This document shows positions 34,901 through 43,797 of a DNA stretch of 64,000 bases, in pieces. The stretch is from Paenibacillus plantarum. GTDB lineage: Bacteria; Bacillota; Bacilli; Paenibacillales; NBRC-103111. The stretch spans positions 124,001-188,000 of the forward strand of contig NZ_WHNY01000005.1 in NCBI RefSeq assembly GCF_013141695.1, given 5' to 3'. How positions within the stretch are numbered: position 1 is the first letter of the stretch; the number at the start of each line of letters is the position of its first letter. The translations under genes and the position numbers were made by a program. Under the pieces are notes generated by a model, which saw only the letters and a program-made list of their open reading frames with translations, was not told the DNA's origin and did no database searches.

Positions 34901-35151
34901 TTCGTATCCGCAGCAATCTGAGTTATGGCTGAGGTCGGTGCAGAAGATAGTGTAACTGTTTTACGAAACGAGGCCCATTGATTATAGACATGTGTTGAGT
35001 CCCAAATCCACTTAGCAGTCCAAGTTGCGGCCTGAACTGGTTTTGGTGAAACGAATGTAGGCAACATAGAAAATAATAAAAACATACAGATAAATAAGTT
35101 TAGTGAGATTTTCATTTGACGTCGATGATTTGAGGAGAATAATTTCATCAT
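31972..35151 (-). CDS. Secreted GH78-like alpha-L-rhamnosidase with four Cys-rich C-terminal repeats
   Basis: About 1,059 residues. A signal peptide with LNLFICMFLLFSMLPTFVS is followed by an N-terminal beta-sandwich (WTAKWIWDS) and the GH78 catalytic (alpha/alpha)6 barrel. The barrel has DTPTRERAQWWGDVVNE and DWDWEDWGSD, which place the acidic residues of the family. The last ~255 residues are four repeats of about 60 residues, each with four Cys and a core of the type CAxExGxCxFSGxxxVAFGA; they probably bind carbohydrate. It releases terminal rhamnose outside the cell. I start at ATG 35151 because AAAAGGA lies upstream; an earlier TTG is at 35169. Confidence 0.85.
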   Translation of the reverse strand: MMKLFSSNHRRQMKISLNLFICMFLLFSMLPTFVSPKPVQAATWTAKWIWDSTHVYNQWASFRKTVTLSSAPTSAITQIAADTKYWLYVNGNLVVFEGGLKRGPNPSDSYYDEIDLKNYLTAGTNTIAVLVWYYGKTGFSYNDSGDAAFMFQSNIVAGTTTTVNSDASWKVKPHPGYSTDLSGGQPNYRLPESNIYYNAQNATSMSNWMNSGYNDSSWVAATEKGTVGVSPWGNLVKRPIPFFKYTGLMPYTNATPSYGTGTTPIKMNLPSNLQVTPYLQVNAPAGAVIGIQTDHYADGGNGTDFNVRSTYITTGGIQEFESLGWMSGTAVEYTIPSNVQILGLKYRESGYNTNFVGSFQSDDTFFNTLWNKSARTMYLNMRDNYMDTPTRERAQWWGDVVNEMKQGFYVFDTNSYALGKKAISELVNWQKPTGELYAPIPSKGFNNELPPQMLASIWTFWQYYMYTGDASAINSTYNSIKTYMNLWTIDANGLINHRPGDWDWEDWGSDIDARVLDNSLYYLALDTTIKLANLTGNTGDVAFWQGKKNSISNNFNNILWNTTNQEYRSPGYTGDTDDRANAMAVVAGLADTSKYAAITNVLNVHKNASPYMEFYVLEALYKMGSVDSALARMKDRYAGQVSDPGYTLFEFWTKGGWGTDNHGWNGGPLYVLSAYASGVRPTQPGYTSYQITPQMGSLKTIQSTVPTIKGNIIVSLTHDKPSHFAMNVTSPGGTTASIAIPKFGMNNNTITANGTTVYSGGAPTGSISGLTYLSADNNYVYFQISPGTWSFNETGTSWPNNDELPAGFTYCGTEGATCTFSGTATVAFGAGKYNFLNKTTSTACNAATFGDPASGLLKSCYVAPSGGPSGYTLCAAENGLCSFSGPSMVAFGANGAFSYKIANNGTACNVATFGNDPLPSLTKNCYLAPSGAPTSDWTQCATEAGTCTVTGTQNVLYGAKGAFASLVTGTTTCDNVAFGSDPISGVAKACYVRTGAPTGYSTLCAVENGTCSFTGPRTVAFGAADNYTYRTFYNGTACNVAAFGNDPILYSGKSCYITP
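31975..32735 (-). repeat. Four tandem ~60-residue Cys-rich repeats inside the GH78 gene
   Basis: Each unit has four Cys, an AFGA/YGA core and a CNxATFGNDP-type segment, ending CYxAP or CYITP. The third unit differs in CTVTG and YGAKGAF. Confidence 0.75.
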
Positions 35152-35731
35152 AGAACACATCCTTTTCAATTAATCCAATTCTGAATCCTTACTTTGAAAT
35201 TTCGAAATAATTGCATCCTTTAATAACAAACTCTCGAACTAATGTAAAATTAAAACAAAATAATTTATTGACAATCATCACCTCCTTTATAAGGATATAA
35301 ATATTACAAAATTACTTGAAAACTGGAAGCGTTATCATTTTATTCTAATTATTATTTAGCTATCTCTAACACCTAAACTCGATAGGATTTCAGCTTATTA
35401 GTATCACACTGTGAATTATATAGTGCAGTAAAGAAGAATTATATTGGACTCTCTTTGTATTCGTTGACCTTTTTATAGATGTTTTCTAATTTTTTGGTGA
35501 TGATTTCGAGCTTATGCTAGTCGAAGTCGATGGGAAATAAGTTTGTTGAGATAGAGCAGGGAATTATGGTGAACATCGGTAGTCGAGATAAAATTAGATT
35601 AGGTATAGTCGGATAAGTTCTAAAGAAAGGGCAACAAATCTAAAGAGAAGGTCAGTGATTATTCCAGAGTTTTATAATACAATTTTTGTGAAGAAGCATT
35701 TATTGTGTTTCATAATAGGAGGAATAGTGTA
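35152..35731. promoter_or_regulatory. Gene-free region between divergent GH78 and GH43 genes, with a CRE-like site
   Basis: TGGAAGCGTTATCA at 35324-35337 fits the core of the CcpA catabolite-responsive consensus WTGNAANCGNWNNCW, except the leading W. The rest is AT-rich with no clear coding frame. Promoters for both genes must lie here; I cannot assign boxes with confidence. GGAGG sits at 35718-35722 before the GTG start at 35732. Confidence 0.5.
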
Positions 35732-36784
35732 GTGACCAATAATTCAATTAAACCAGGACAAGTTTGGCTGGACACCGAAGGGAAAAGAATACACTCGCAT
35801 GGAGGATCCATTATTTATATTGATGGTACATTCTATTGGTATGGAGAAAACAAGGAAAAATCGAAGCCTGGTAGCAACATTTGGCATTGGGGGGTCCGAG
35901 CCTACGCTTCTCAAGATTTGTATAATTGGGAGGACAAAGGGTTGATCATTCCACCTAATCTTGAGGATGAAAGTTCTCCCCTGCATCCTTCAAAATTTCT
36001 TGATAGACCACATATAATTTACAACCGCTTCACGAAGAAATATGTTTGCTGGTTGAAGATCATGCAGCCGGACGCGTCTCAGAAATCGACAGTTCTAGTC
36101 GCAGACGACTTTTTAGGTCCATATACGATTGTAAAAGAGGGTATCAAACCTCTTGGTATGAGTGCAGGGGATTTTGATATGGTTGTAAACCCGAGTGACG
36201 GTAAAGCATATTATTACTTCGAGAGAGTTCATAGTGAGATGATATGTGCCGATCTTACCGATGACTATACGGACGTTACCGGATATTATTCGACGCACTT
36301 CCCGCAGTCCCATCCTCCATATGTAAGGGAAGCACCAGCGCACTTTTATCGTGATGGGCTACATTACCTAGTGACTTCTGGAACAACAGGGTATTTCCCA
36401 AATCCTTCCGAAGTAGCATGCTCTAGCCTTTATCATGGCCCTTTTGAAGTGTTGGGGAATCCACATGTGGGGGATGCGACGAACACTTCATTCGGATCCC
36501 AGATTTGTTCGGTATTCAAGCATCCACTCAAAAAGGATCTATACATTGCCCTAGCCGACCGCTGGGTAACAGAGCATACACCAGGAAATCCGACTACGTA
36601 TGAGGAAGCTGCAGAGAGGTTTGACAGAATTTTCAACCCTAAAAAGGGAATGGATCCTACTGTAGATCATTTTAATCCGGTGGATACAACTAAGTCGGAT
36701 TTTGTGTGGCTGCCATTCCGCTTTGACGGGAAAATGGCTTATCTGGATTGGCATGATGAATGGCGCATTGAAGACTATGAATAA
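35732..36784 (+). CDS. GH43-type exo-beta-1,3-galactanase-like glycosidase
   Basis: 350 residues from GTG 35732, nine bases after GGAGG. The opening PGQVWLDTEGKRIHSHGGSI, then YIDGTFYWYGENK, is the signature of the GH43 subfamily that includes exo-beta-1,3-galactanases. A five-bladed propeller is expected over ~330 residues. There is no signal peptide, so it probably works on short galacto-oligosaccharides inside the cell, or is exported otherwise. A related gene lies at 59746. It is followed by a terminator and a secreted GH30. Confidence 0.8.
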   Translation: MTNNSIKPGQVWLDTEGKRIHSHGGSIIYIDGTFYWYGENKEKSKPGSNIWHWGVRAYASQDLYNWEDKGLIIPPNLEDESSPLHPSKFLDRPHIIYNRFTKKYVCWLKIMQPDASQKSTVLVADDFLGPYTIVKEGIKPLGMSAGDFDMVVNPSDGKAYYYFERVHSEMICADLTDDYTDVTGYYSTHFPQSHPPYVREAPAHFYRDGLHYLVTSGTTGYFPNPSEVACSSLYHGPFEVLGNPHVGDATNTSFGSQICSVFKHPLKKDLYIALADRWVTEHTPGNPTTYEEAAERFDRIFNPKKGMDPTVDHFNPVDTTKSDFVWLPFRFDGKMAYLDWHDEWRIEDYE

Positions 36785-36813
36785 ATCTAACTCTTAATAA
36801 TAAGGCATAGAAC

Positions 36814-36856
36814 AGCAACAGCATCCTCATCTTTCGAGGATGCTGTTGCTTAATTT
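36814..36856. terminator. Terminator after the first GH43 gene
   Basis: AGCAACAGCATCCTC pairs exactly with GAGGATGCTGTTGCT (36836-36850) around a short loop. Confidence 0.8.
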
Positions 36857-37077
36857 GAAGCCTATAATTCACAAATATAAGGCAACGTTTCTTCAAAAAG
36901 TGCTATATACGCTAGGAGTCAGTGATAATATACTGACAAAGAAGAAAGCGCAAACATTTCTTTGCAATCAAATTAGGAGAACATTTTTGAATAGGGGGTA
37001 ATAGTGGCAATAGGGTCGGATAGCATTGCTTAGATTTGCATGTGCGGATGAATAGCCCAAAAATACGGAGGTGTAAT

Positions 37078-40000
37078 ATGAAGAAGAAAGCAATATTGTC
37101 ATTAAATTTAGTATTTACACTTGCATTTTCCATGTTAGCGATTCCAGGGACTACAGCACTGGCAAGCGGGAGCGGGGGTGCAGTGCAAGTCACTTACAGC
37201 TCTTATAATAACAACTCTGGAAACTACAAACTTTCAGTACAACCGAGCAAGACGTTAGCTCAAATCGACAATACTGCCGTTGATGCGACGATTCAGGTTG
37301 ACCCGTCCATCACGTACCAATCATTTGTTGGATTTGGCGGAACGATGCTTAATTCTGATGTCTATGAGCTTAATCGACTTAGTGCAACTGATAAAACGAA
37401 TGCTTTGAAAGCGCTAGTAGATCCAAATGTCGGTAACAATTACAATTTGATGCGCCTTACTATTGGCTGTTCCGACGCATGCTCGTCTTTTGACACTACC
37501 AAACCAGATAATGGTTTCTGGTCATATGACGACAACGGTGGCATAGCAGATCCTAATCTAACGAACTTTTCGATTCAGAAAGACATAGATGCCGGAACGA
37601 TAGCGACATTGCAGCAAATGTTGGCAATCAATCCAAACCTCAAGTTTTTTGCTTCCATTTGGTCGCCACCGGGTTGGATGAAAGACAATAATTCTATGAT
37701 AATTACGGATCAACAGGCGCAAAATGGCCTCGGACACGTGCTTCCTCAATACTACGGTACTTTGGCTAATTACTTTGTGAAATATATTCAGGCTTATGCC
37801 AACCTGGGTATTCCAATTTATACAGTTTCTCTAGCTAATGAGCCGAATGTTCCGAGACTTTATCCAACTACTCTGTGGACAGCTTCGGAGCAGGCAGACT
37901 TTGCTGTCACATTAGGGCAAGCATTTGCAGCGAATGGGATTAAAACAAAAATCTGGTCTCACGATGACAATGAAACGGATACCTTCAATTTTGCGGAGCC
38001 TGTTTTGAAGAATGCCAACGCGAGTGCTTATATTGACGGCGTCGGTTTCCACAATTATGGCGGACAAGTACTTGTACATCCTTCCATGATACATTATCAA
38101 TATCCAGACAAGACGTTACACGTAACGGAGATCACAAACGGATCGGCGCAACTCGTCGAGTATTTCCGTAATTGGATAAGCAGCTATGACTACTGGTTAA
38201 GCTTCGCGGAGTTCATGCCTGGACCTGGACCTGGTTTCTGGCAACAAGTCTCTAGCAACGACAACCCAGACTTCTGGACCGATACGCAACTTTCGTGGGC
38301 TGGAACACCAGGGAACAGTACTTTCAAGCTTAACGCCTACTACTACACTTTTGGGCAGTTCTCCCGATTCATTCAGCCTGGAGCGGTCCGCATCGACAGC
38401 TCAGGTACGCAAATCGGCAATATCTCTAATGTCGCGTTTAAGAACCCAGATGGTACAATTGTGATGGTTGTAGTTAATCGGATTCCAGATTCGCATAATA
38501 GTACATTCATGAACACCCCAGCTAAAACGATTAAAATTGCCACTCCGGATGGTCAGATTGTAGATACGATACCTGGTGATACGGTGGCAACGTATCGCTG
38601 GACACCAAATACTGGAGAAGCTTTGACACGTAGCGGATGGACAGCGTCAGCAAGTCTAACTAACAGCGCTTATTCTGCAACGCAAGCAATTGATGACAGT
38701 ACGGAAACGCTATGGAACAGCGGTGCAAATCAAGCAAATGGTCAATCATTCTCGTTGAACCTGGGTTCAGCTCAAACCTTCGACCAAATCAGTTTGAATC
38801 AAGGTTCTCTATATGGAGGCGACAGTCCGGGCAGTTACCAAGTGTTTACGTCAAATGACGGCGTCAACTGGGGCAGCGCAGTAGCCAGTGGAATAGGTTC
38901 TAATGGAATGACAAATATTTCTTTCGGCTCACAAACAAAGCAGCATATAAAAATTCAGCTGACGGGAAGTGCAACTAGAGGTTGGACGATCGCGAATGTA
39001 TCACTTTTTAATAGCAAGAATGGTATTCTTCCGACAAACGGATGGACGGCAAGCGCCTCGTCGACTGAACAGAACGGTTCTGCATCTAAAGCGCTGGATG
39101 GCAATTTGGAAACGCGCTGGTCCAACGGTACCGCGCCCGCGCCTGGACAATGGTTCCAGGTTGACATGGGCGCTACGAGAACGTTCAACAAAATAGATAT
39201 GAACACAGGACCTAGTGTTGGTGACTACCCTCGTGGATATAGTGTTTCTGTATCTAACGACGGCGTTAACTGGGGGACTCCAATTGCTACAGGAGTAGGT
39301 ATCGGACAAGATAACCTAGTTAGCTTCCCATCTCAGACGGCACGCTATATTAAAGTTACCCAAACAGGTAGTGCTAGTAATGTCTGGTGGTCGATTGCAG
39401 AATTTCATGTTTATAATCAGAATCCTTTACTGTTAAATCGTTCTGGATGGACAGCAATTGGTTCACCAGATCCTAATAGTTCTGCTGCTAACACGCTAGA
39501 CAATAATTTAACAACCCGTTGGACTAACGGATCTGCACCCGCCCCAGGACAATGGTTCCAGATCGATATGAAGAAAATTAATACAATCAGTGGAATTGAG
39601 TTAAATGCGGCGACATCGATTGGTGATTATCCGCCTGGCTACGAGGTAAACATCTCCATGGACGGAACCAACTGGAAGATGGTAGCCAAGGGTTCGATCC
39701 CAGCACAGGATAACGTCATCAGCTTTCCGGTTGATACTGCGCGTTACATCAAAGTAACGCAGACCGGAAGTTCTACAAACTCATGGTGGTCGATACATGA
39801 ATTCAATGTATTTGGAGTTCAGATGGCACCTTCTGTGGGCAATCCAATTAATCACAGCGGTTGGACTGCAACTGCGTCGGTTTCAGGAAGCGGGTCTCCG
39901 TCAAATGCGATTGACGGCACATTAGGGACAGCATGGAGGACCGGATCCAGTCAAGCCGGCAACGAATTCTTCCAGATCGATCTAGGCTCGACTCAATCAT

Positions 40001-40257
40001 TCAGCATGGTTGAATTGAACGCAGCTCCTCTAGTTGCGGGTAATCCGAATGCCTATCCAACGGATGCACCGGCCAATTATGAGGTATATGTTTCGAATGG
40101 CGGAGCCTGGACGCTTGTTGCTCAAGGATCTACCACAGGGCAACCGATCACAAGAATTAAATTCCCAACACAGAACGCACGATTTATTAATGTCCACCAA
40201 ACGGGGGTAAATGCTTGGCACCAGTGGACGATTGGTGAGTTTAATGTGTATCATTAA
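37078..40257 (+). CDS. Secreted GH30 glycosidase with four discoidin (F5/8-type C) domains
   Basis: 1,059 residues. GGAGGTG lies six bases before the ATG, and a signal peptide (MKKKAILSLNLVFTLAFSML) follows. The GH30 barrel spans about residues 50-500. Glu255 in SLANEPNV is the acid/base and Glu351 in LHVTEITNGS the nucleophile. Four discoidin/CBM32-like beta-sandwich domains of about 125 residues follow, each starting with a GWTA motif and having a WWS or similar end, e.g. RSGWTASASL and NGWTASASST. GH30 enzymes include beta-1,6-galactanases, beta-glucosylceramidases and xylanases. The neighbouring galactanase-like GH43 favours a galactan, but this is inference. Confidence 0.85.
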   Translation: MKKKAILSLNLVFTLAFSMLAIPGTTALASGSGGAVQVTYSSYNNNSGNYKLSVQPSKTLAQIDNTAVDATIQVDPSITYQSFVGFGGTMLNSDVYELNRLSATDKTNALKALVDPNVGNNYNLMRLTIGCSDACSSFDTTKPDNGFWSYDDNGGIADPNLTNFSIQKDIDAGTIATLQQMLAINPNLKFFASIWSPPGWMKDNNSMIITDQQAQNGLGHVLPQYYGTLANYFVKYIQAYANLGIPIYTVSLANEPNVPRLYPTTLWTASEQADFAVTLGQAFAANGIKTKIWSHDDNETDTFNFAEPVLKNANASAYIDGVGFHNYGGQVLVHPSMIHYQYPDKTLHVTEITNGSAQLVEYFRNWISSYDYWLSFAEFMPGPGPGFWQQVSSNDNPDFWTDTQLSWAGTPGNSTFKLNAYYYTFGQFSRFIQPGAVRIDSSGTQIGNISNVAFKNPDGTIVMVVVNRIPDSHNSTFMNTPAKTIKIATPDGQIVDTIPGDTVATYRWTPNTGEALTRSGWTASASLTNSAYSATQAIDDSTETLWNSGANQANGQSFSLNLGSAQTFDQISLNQGSLYGGDSPGSYQVFTSNDGVNWGSAVASGIGSNGMTNISFGSQTKQHIKIQLTGSATRGWTIANVSLFNSKNGILPTNGWTASASSTEQNGSASKALDGNLETRWSNGTAPAPGQWFQVDMGATRTFNKIDMNTGPSVGDYPRGYSVSVSNDGVNWGTPIATGVGIGQDNLVSFPSQTARYIKVTQTGSASNVWWSIAEFHVYNQNPLLLNRSGWTAIGSPDPNSSAANTLDNNLTTRWTNGSAPAPGQWFQIDMKKINTISGIELNAATSIGDYPPGYEVNISMDGTNWKMVAKGSIPAQDNVISFPVDTARYIKVTQTGSSTNSWWSIHEFNVFGVQMAPSVGNPINHSGWTATASVSGSGSPSNAIDGTLGTAWRTGSSQAGNEFFQIDLGSTQSFSMVELNAAPLVAGNPNAYPTDAPANYEVYVSNGGAWTLVAQGSTTGQPITRIKFPTQNARFINVHQTGVNAWHQWTIGEFNVYH

Positions 40258-40269
40258 ATAAGAAATAAG

Positions 40270-40306
40270 GCAGTGGCGTCAGACTAACTTGACGCCACTG
40301 CTTTTG
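40270..40306. terminator. Terminator after the GH30 gene
   Basis: Perfect 12-bp stem GCAGTGGCGTCA / TGACGCCACTGC followed by TTTTG. Confidence 0.85.
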
Positions 40307-40342
40307 TCCTTTCAATATGCCGTAAAAGGAAGTGATTTGTTG

Positions 40343-42085
40343 ATGAAGTTTATCAGGAGAATAAGCAGATTGCGTCTGCTTCCAAAGCTGATCCTAACGT
40401 TCCTGCTGGTCTTAAGTCCGCTGTATTTCATCGGCTTGAAAATGAATGTGTCAGGCTCTGGAATCGTAAGAAACGAGATCAGTAACTCTCTATCTTCTCG
40501 GGTCGACCTGTATATGGAAATTTTGGAGAGTGATTTTAGCCGAACAGTCGGTCTTCTTCAACAATATGTCAACGACGATGATTTGCTTAAGCTGAGCACG
40601 TCTGCGTCATTTATGACGGATATTGAGCGAATGGACAGTATTCTCAGACTGAAGAGCAGGCTGGATCTGCTGAAGAGCTCTAGTAACTTTATCGCTAATG
40701 TCATCGCATATATCCCGGATATAGACCGATCCATTACTTCCAATGAAATTGATATCACAAACTTCAACCGAGTGGAATTCGAAGCGCTTCGTCAGGCGAA
40801 TAACCGATTTCAGACACCATTTATCGTTTGGCAGGATCGGCTGTTTATTAGCATATCCTATCCAGATCCCTCTATTAACAAGTCACCCCGCTTTGTAATG
40901 GCAGTGGAAATCTCACGGCAAGCTTTAGAGACTACGCTAAGTCGCTTTACAAATGAGGGAGGAGGCGCTGTTCTTACCGGGAAGAATTCACTATGGACCG
41001 TATCGGGTGCAGTCGATGTGCAACAAGGAAAGAAATTTTTGCAGCAAGTTGAGAATGAGAGAAAACAAATAACAAGCGAAATCGGGAATGTAAAAATTGA
41101 CAATATGACATTTATGGTCGCACAAAAGGACTCTGAAACACTGAATGCTACCTTGCTGATGTTTGTTCCTACACAGAGTTTGTTGTTACCACTTCAGACG
41201 TATCGAATGTGGCTAATCATCCTATCTCTGTCGGCAGTTGCAATCATGTTCGCATTTTCATTTTCTATTTACCGTATGATTCACCGTCCGCTTCGAATTC
41301 TCGTTGCCGCTTTTCGTAAGCTGGAGCAGGGAGATTTTGAAATCTCGCTGAAAGCGCCCTTTCAAGATGAATTTGGTTTTCTGTATGAACGATTTAATGC
41401 TACAGTTCGGCAATTAGGTGTGCTAGTTCATGAAGTATATGAGCAACAATACCGCGCTCAATCTGCGGAACTTCGGCATTTGCAATCGCAAATTAACCCT
41501 CATTTTCTATATAATACCTATTTTATTCTGTACCGAATGGCGAAACTACACGATAATGAAAATCTTATCCACCTAACGAAGCATTTGGGTGAGTATTTCC
41601 AGTATATAACTCGTGATGGCAGCGATAAAGCCCCTTTTGACAAGGAAGCACAGCATGCAAAATCTTATATGGAAATTCAATCAATTCGCTTTCGTCAGCG
41701 GATTAAGGCTGTATTTGAGCCGATTCCTCAGGAAGTATCAAACATCCTGGTGCCGCGCCTCATCTTGCAACCGATCATCGAGAATGCATACAACTATGCT
41801 TTGGAGCAAAAGGCTAAAGACGGTCTACTAATCGTCAACAGTGTTGTACAGGATGGGAGACTACTGGTTGTTGTGGAAGATAATGGCGACCAAATCACAC
41901 CGGAGTCTTTAAAAAAGCTGCAGATGCTCCTAAGTAATGGTGAGCTTGTCGCTGAAAGTACAGGGTTAGTGAATGTCCATCGAAGACTTCGCATTCAATA
42001 TGGCCCCGAAGGTGGCATTCAGTTGGATATTGGGAGCTTGGGTGGCTTGAAAGTGACAATCATAATTCCATTAGAAAGGGAGTAG
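40343..42085 (+). CDS. YesM-type sensor histidine kinase (system 1), G1 box degenerate
   Basis: 580 residues. Two membrane helices, near the N-terminus (LLPKLILTFLLVLSPLYFIG) and around 290-310, bracket a large external sensing domain (dCache-like); a HAMP linker follows. His387 in SQINPHFLYNT is the phosphate acceptor of the HisKA_YesM type. The C-terminal ATPase has the N box IIENAYNYALE and a weak G1 box DNGDQI (normally DNGxG). It is followed eight bases later by its response regulator, then by a solute-binding protein gene. It probably senses an imported oligosaccharide. Confidence 0.9.
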   Translation: MKFIRRISRLRLLPKLILTFLLVLSPLYFIGLKMNVSGSGIVRNEISNSLSSRVDLYMEILESDFSRTVGLLQQYVNDDDLLKLSTSASFMTDIERMDSILRLKSRLDLLKSSSNFIANVIAYIPDIDRSITSNEIDITNFNRVEFEALRQANNRFQTPFIVWQDRLFISISYPDPSINKSPRFVMAVEISRQALETTLSRFTNEGGGAVLTGKNSLWTVSGAVDVQQGKKFLQQVENERKQITSEIGNVKIDNMTFMVAQKDSETLNATLLMFVPTQSLLLPLQTYRMWLIILSLSAVAIMFAFSFSIYRMIHRPLRILVAAFRKLEQGDFEISLKAPFQDEFGFLYERFNATVRQLGVLVHEVYEQQYRAQSAELRHLQSQINPHFLYNTYFILYRMAKLHDNENLIHLTKHLGEYFQYITRDGSDKAPFDKEAQHAKSYMEIQSIRFRQRIKAVFEPIPQEVSNILVPRLILQPIIENAYNYALEQKAKDGLLIVNSVVQDGRLLVVVEDNGDQITPESLKKLQMLLSNGELVAESTGLVNVHRRLRIQYGPEGGIQLDIGSLGGLKVTIIIPLERE

Positions 42086-42093
42086 GAACGGAA

Positions 42094-43710
42094 ATGAAAG
42101 TACTTCTTGTTGATGATGAACCTTACACTGTAGATGGGTTATACGAAATGCTTACCGAGCATAATGAATTGGATCTTAATATATACTGTGCTTACTCAGC
42201 GGAAGAGGCGACACAACGGATGCTGCGGACGAAAATGGACATCGTCATTAGTGATATGAGGATGCCTGGGATGAATGGGCTTGAGTTGCAAGCCTGGATT
42301 CGAGAGCGCTGGCCCAAATGTCAGATCATTTTCTTAACGGGTATTCGTGATTTGGATTTCGCACAGCAAGCCATTCGTGGCGGGGGGAGCGACTATATTT
42401 TAAAGATGGAAGGAGATGAAGCAATTGTTCAATCTTTGAAGAGGGCAATTGCTGTTTTACAAGAAAACTCGGATAGTGAGCAATTCTTGCAAAAAGCTAA
42501 ACACCAGGTACTTCATGCGCTACCTGTGCTGCGTAAAGAGTGGTTTCTTAGTATGTTAGATCAGAGGGAATTTCATTTCCAGGTTTCGGATAGACGATTC
42601 GCTGAACTAGGTGTGGTTCTCTCCAATGAGAATAAAGTGTTGCTTCTTGTGGGACGGATTGACGGATGGAATGAAGACTTTACTTCCATGGACAAGGCCC
42701 TGCTATTATATGCTATACAGAATATTGCCGAGGAGCATCTCCAACGTTCTGTATTCTTACCGATCATCCTTGAAGGCCCTGAATTTGTTTGGCTGATTCA
42801 ATCTGAAAACACAGAAGCGGATGCTTCTCAGGAAGAATTAATACCTTATGTGCTCGGTACTCTTGAAAGCATTCAAGTAACTTGTCGGGAGTTGCTCCGA
42901 TTATCAATTTCACTTGCTACTATGGGCCGTTTAGAGTTGTGGGGGGACATTCCAAATTCCTATCGCAATCTAAAACAGCAATTACTGCTTGGTTTCGGAA
43001 ATGGGAAGGAAATGCTGCTCACGTATGAGGGACAAGAGCACAAGCATAATAACAGTCAGGAACTTGGTCGTCATTTGATTTCCGATTTGGAGCGAGAACT
43101 GGATGCAGGATCTACGTCGGAATTTGAAACGAAACTAGAGTTGTTTATTGCTCAAGGAATGACCTACAGTGAATATGCTTATCGATACTACTGCGTTGCG
43201 TTAATTCTGTTGGAACGTTTGCATCGGTTGAATTATGGCCATGAAGGGGCCAATAGCATGGATACGGAACGTCTGATGAATGTTGCTTTCCATGAATCCA
43301 AGTTGGCTGCCCAACAATTCTTGGTAGAGAGCGCCAGAGTGATATGGGGCTTGAAGAAGCAGACTACCGATGACCGGACAAAGCGACTTATCCAAGATCT
43401 TCATGACTATATTCAGCTACATTTAACCGAGGATCTATCTCTTGATACGTTAGCTGATAAGGTTTTTTTAAATGCATCGTATTTATCGAGTTTGTATAAA
43501 CAAGTGACAGGTCGAAATATTTCTGATTACATTACCGGACTGCGTCTTGATTTGGCGAGAGATTTACTCGCACAGCCTCACATGAAGGTTCACGAAATTG
43601 CAGAGGCTTGCGGGTACAGCATGGCGGGTTATTTTACAAGATTATTTAAAAAGCATCATGGCATGACTCCGCAGGAATATCGTTTGATACTTCCAAACAA
43701 AAGGCAATGA
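42094..43710 (+). CDS. YesN-type response regulator, AraC output (system 1)
   Basis: 538 residues. Receiver domain at about 1-120, with the phosphorylation site Asp54 in VISDMRMPGMNG and acidic pocket DDE near residue 8. The normal Lys is in DYILKM, but the usual P after it is absent. A long middle region of unknown fold follows, then two AraC helix-turn-helix motifs at about 440-535 (LDTLADKVFLNASYLSSLYKQ and HEIAEACGYSMAGYFTRLFK). It probably activates the binding-protein/permease operon that starts 87 bases downstream. Confidence 0.9.
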   Translation: MKVLLVDDEPYTVDGLYEMLTEHNELDLNIYCAYSAEEATQRMLRTKMDIVISDMRMPGMNGLELQAWIRERWPKCQIIFLTGIRDLDFAQQAIRGGGSDYILKMEGDEAIVQSLKRAIAVLQENSDSEQFLQKAKHQVLHALPVLRKEWFLSMLDQREFHFQVSDRRFAELGVVLSNENKVLLLVGRIDGWNEDFTSMDKALLLYAIQNIAEEHLQRSVFLPIILEGPEFVWLIQSENTEADASQEELIPYVLGTLESIQVTCRELLRLSISLATMGRLELWGDIPNSYRNLKQQLLLGFGNGKEMLLTYEGQEHKHNNSQELGRHLISDLERELDAGSTSEFETKLELFIAQGMTYSEYAYRYYCVALILLERLHRLNYGHEGANSMDTERLMNVAFHESKLAAQQFLVESARVIWGLKKQTTDDRTKRLIQDLHDYIQLHLTEDLSLDTLADKVFLNASYLSSLYKQVTGRNISDYITGLRLDLARDLLAQPHMKVHEIAEACGYSMAGYFTRLFKKHHGMTPQEYRLILPNKRQ

Positions 43711-43797
43711 ATCTCGAAAGAGTGAAATATACGTGAGGGTAACTGGACTTTATACTAAAAGTATAACCAACAGATATTCAAAGGGAGGTTCAACTAC

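Noticed and set aside
35266..35300. TTATTGACAATCATCACCTCC as transposon end or promoter
   Set aside because: CACCT matches the flank of the right end and TTGACA is present, but there is no terminal ACA, no repeats and no convincing -10 at the right distance.
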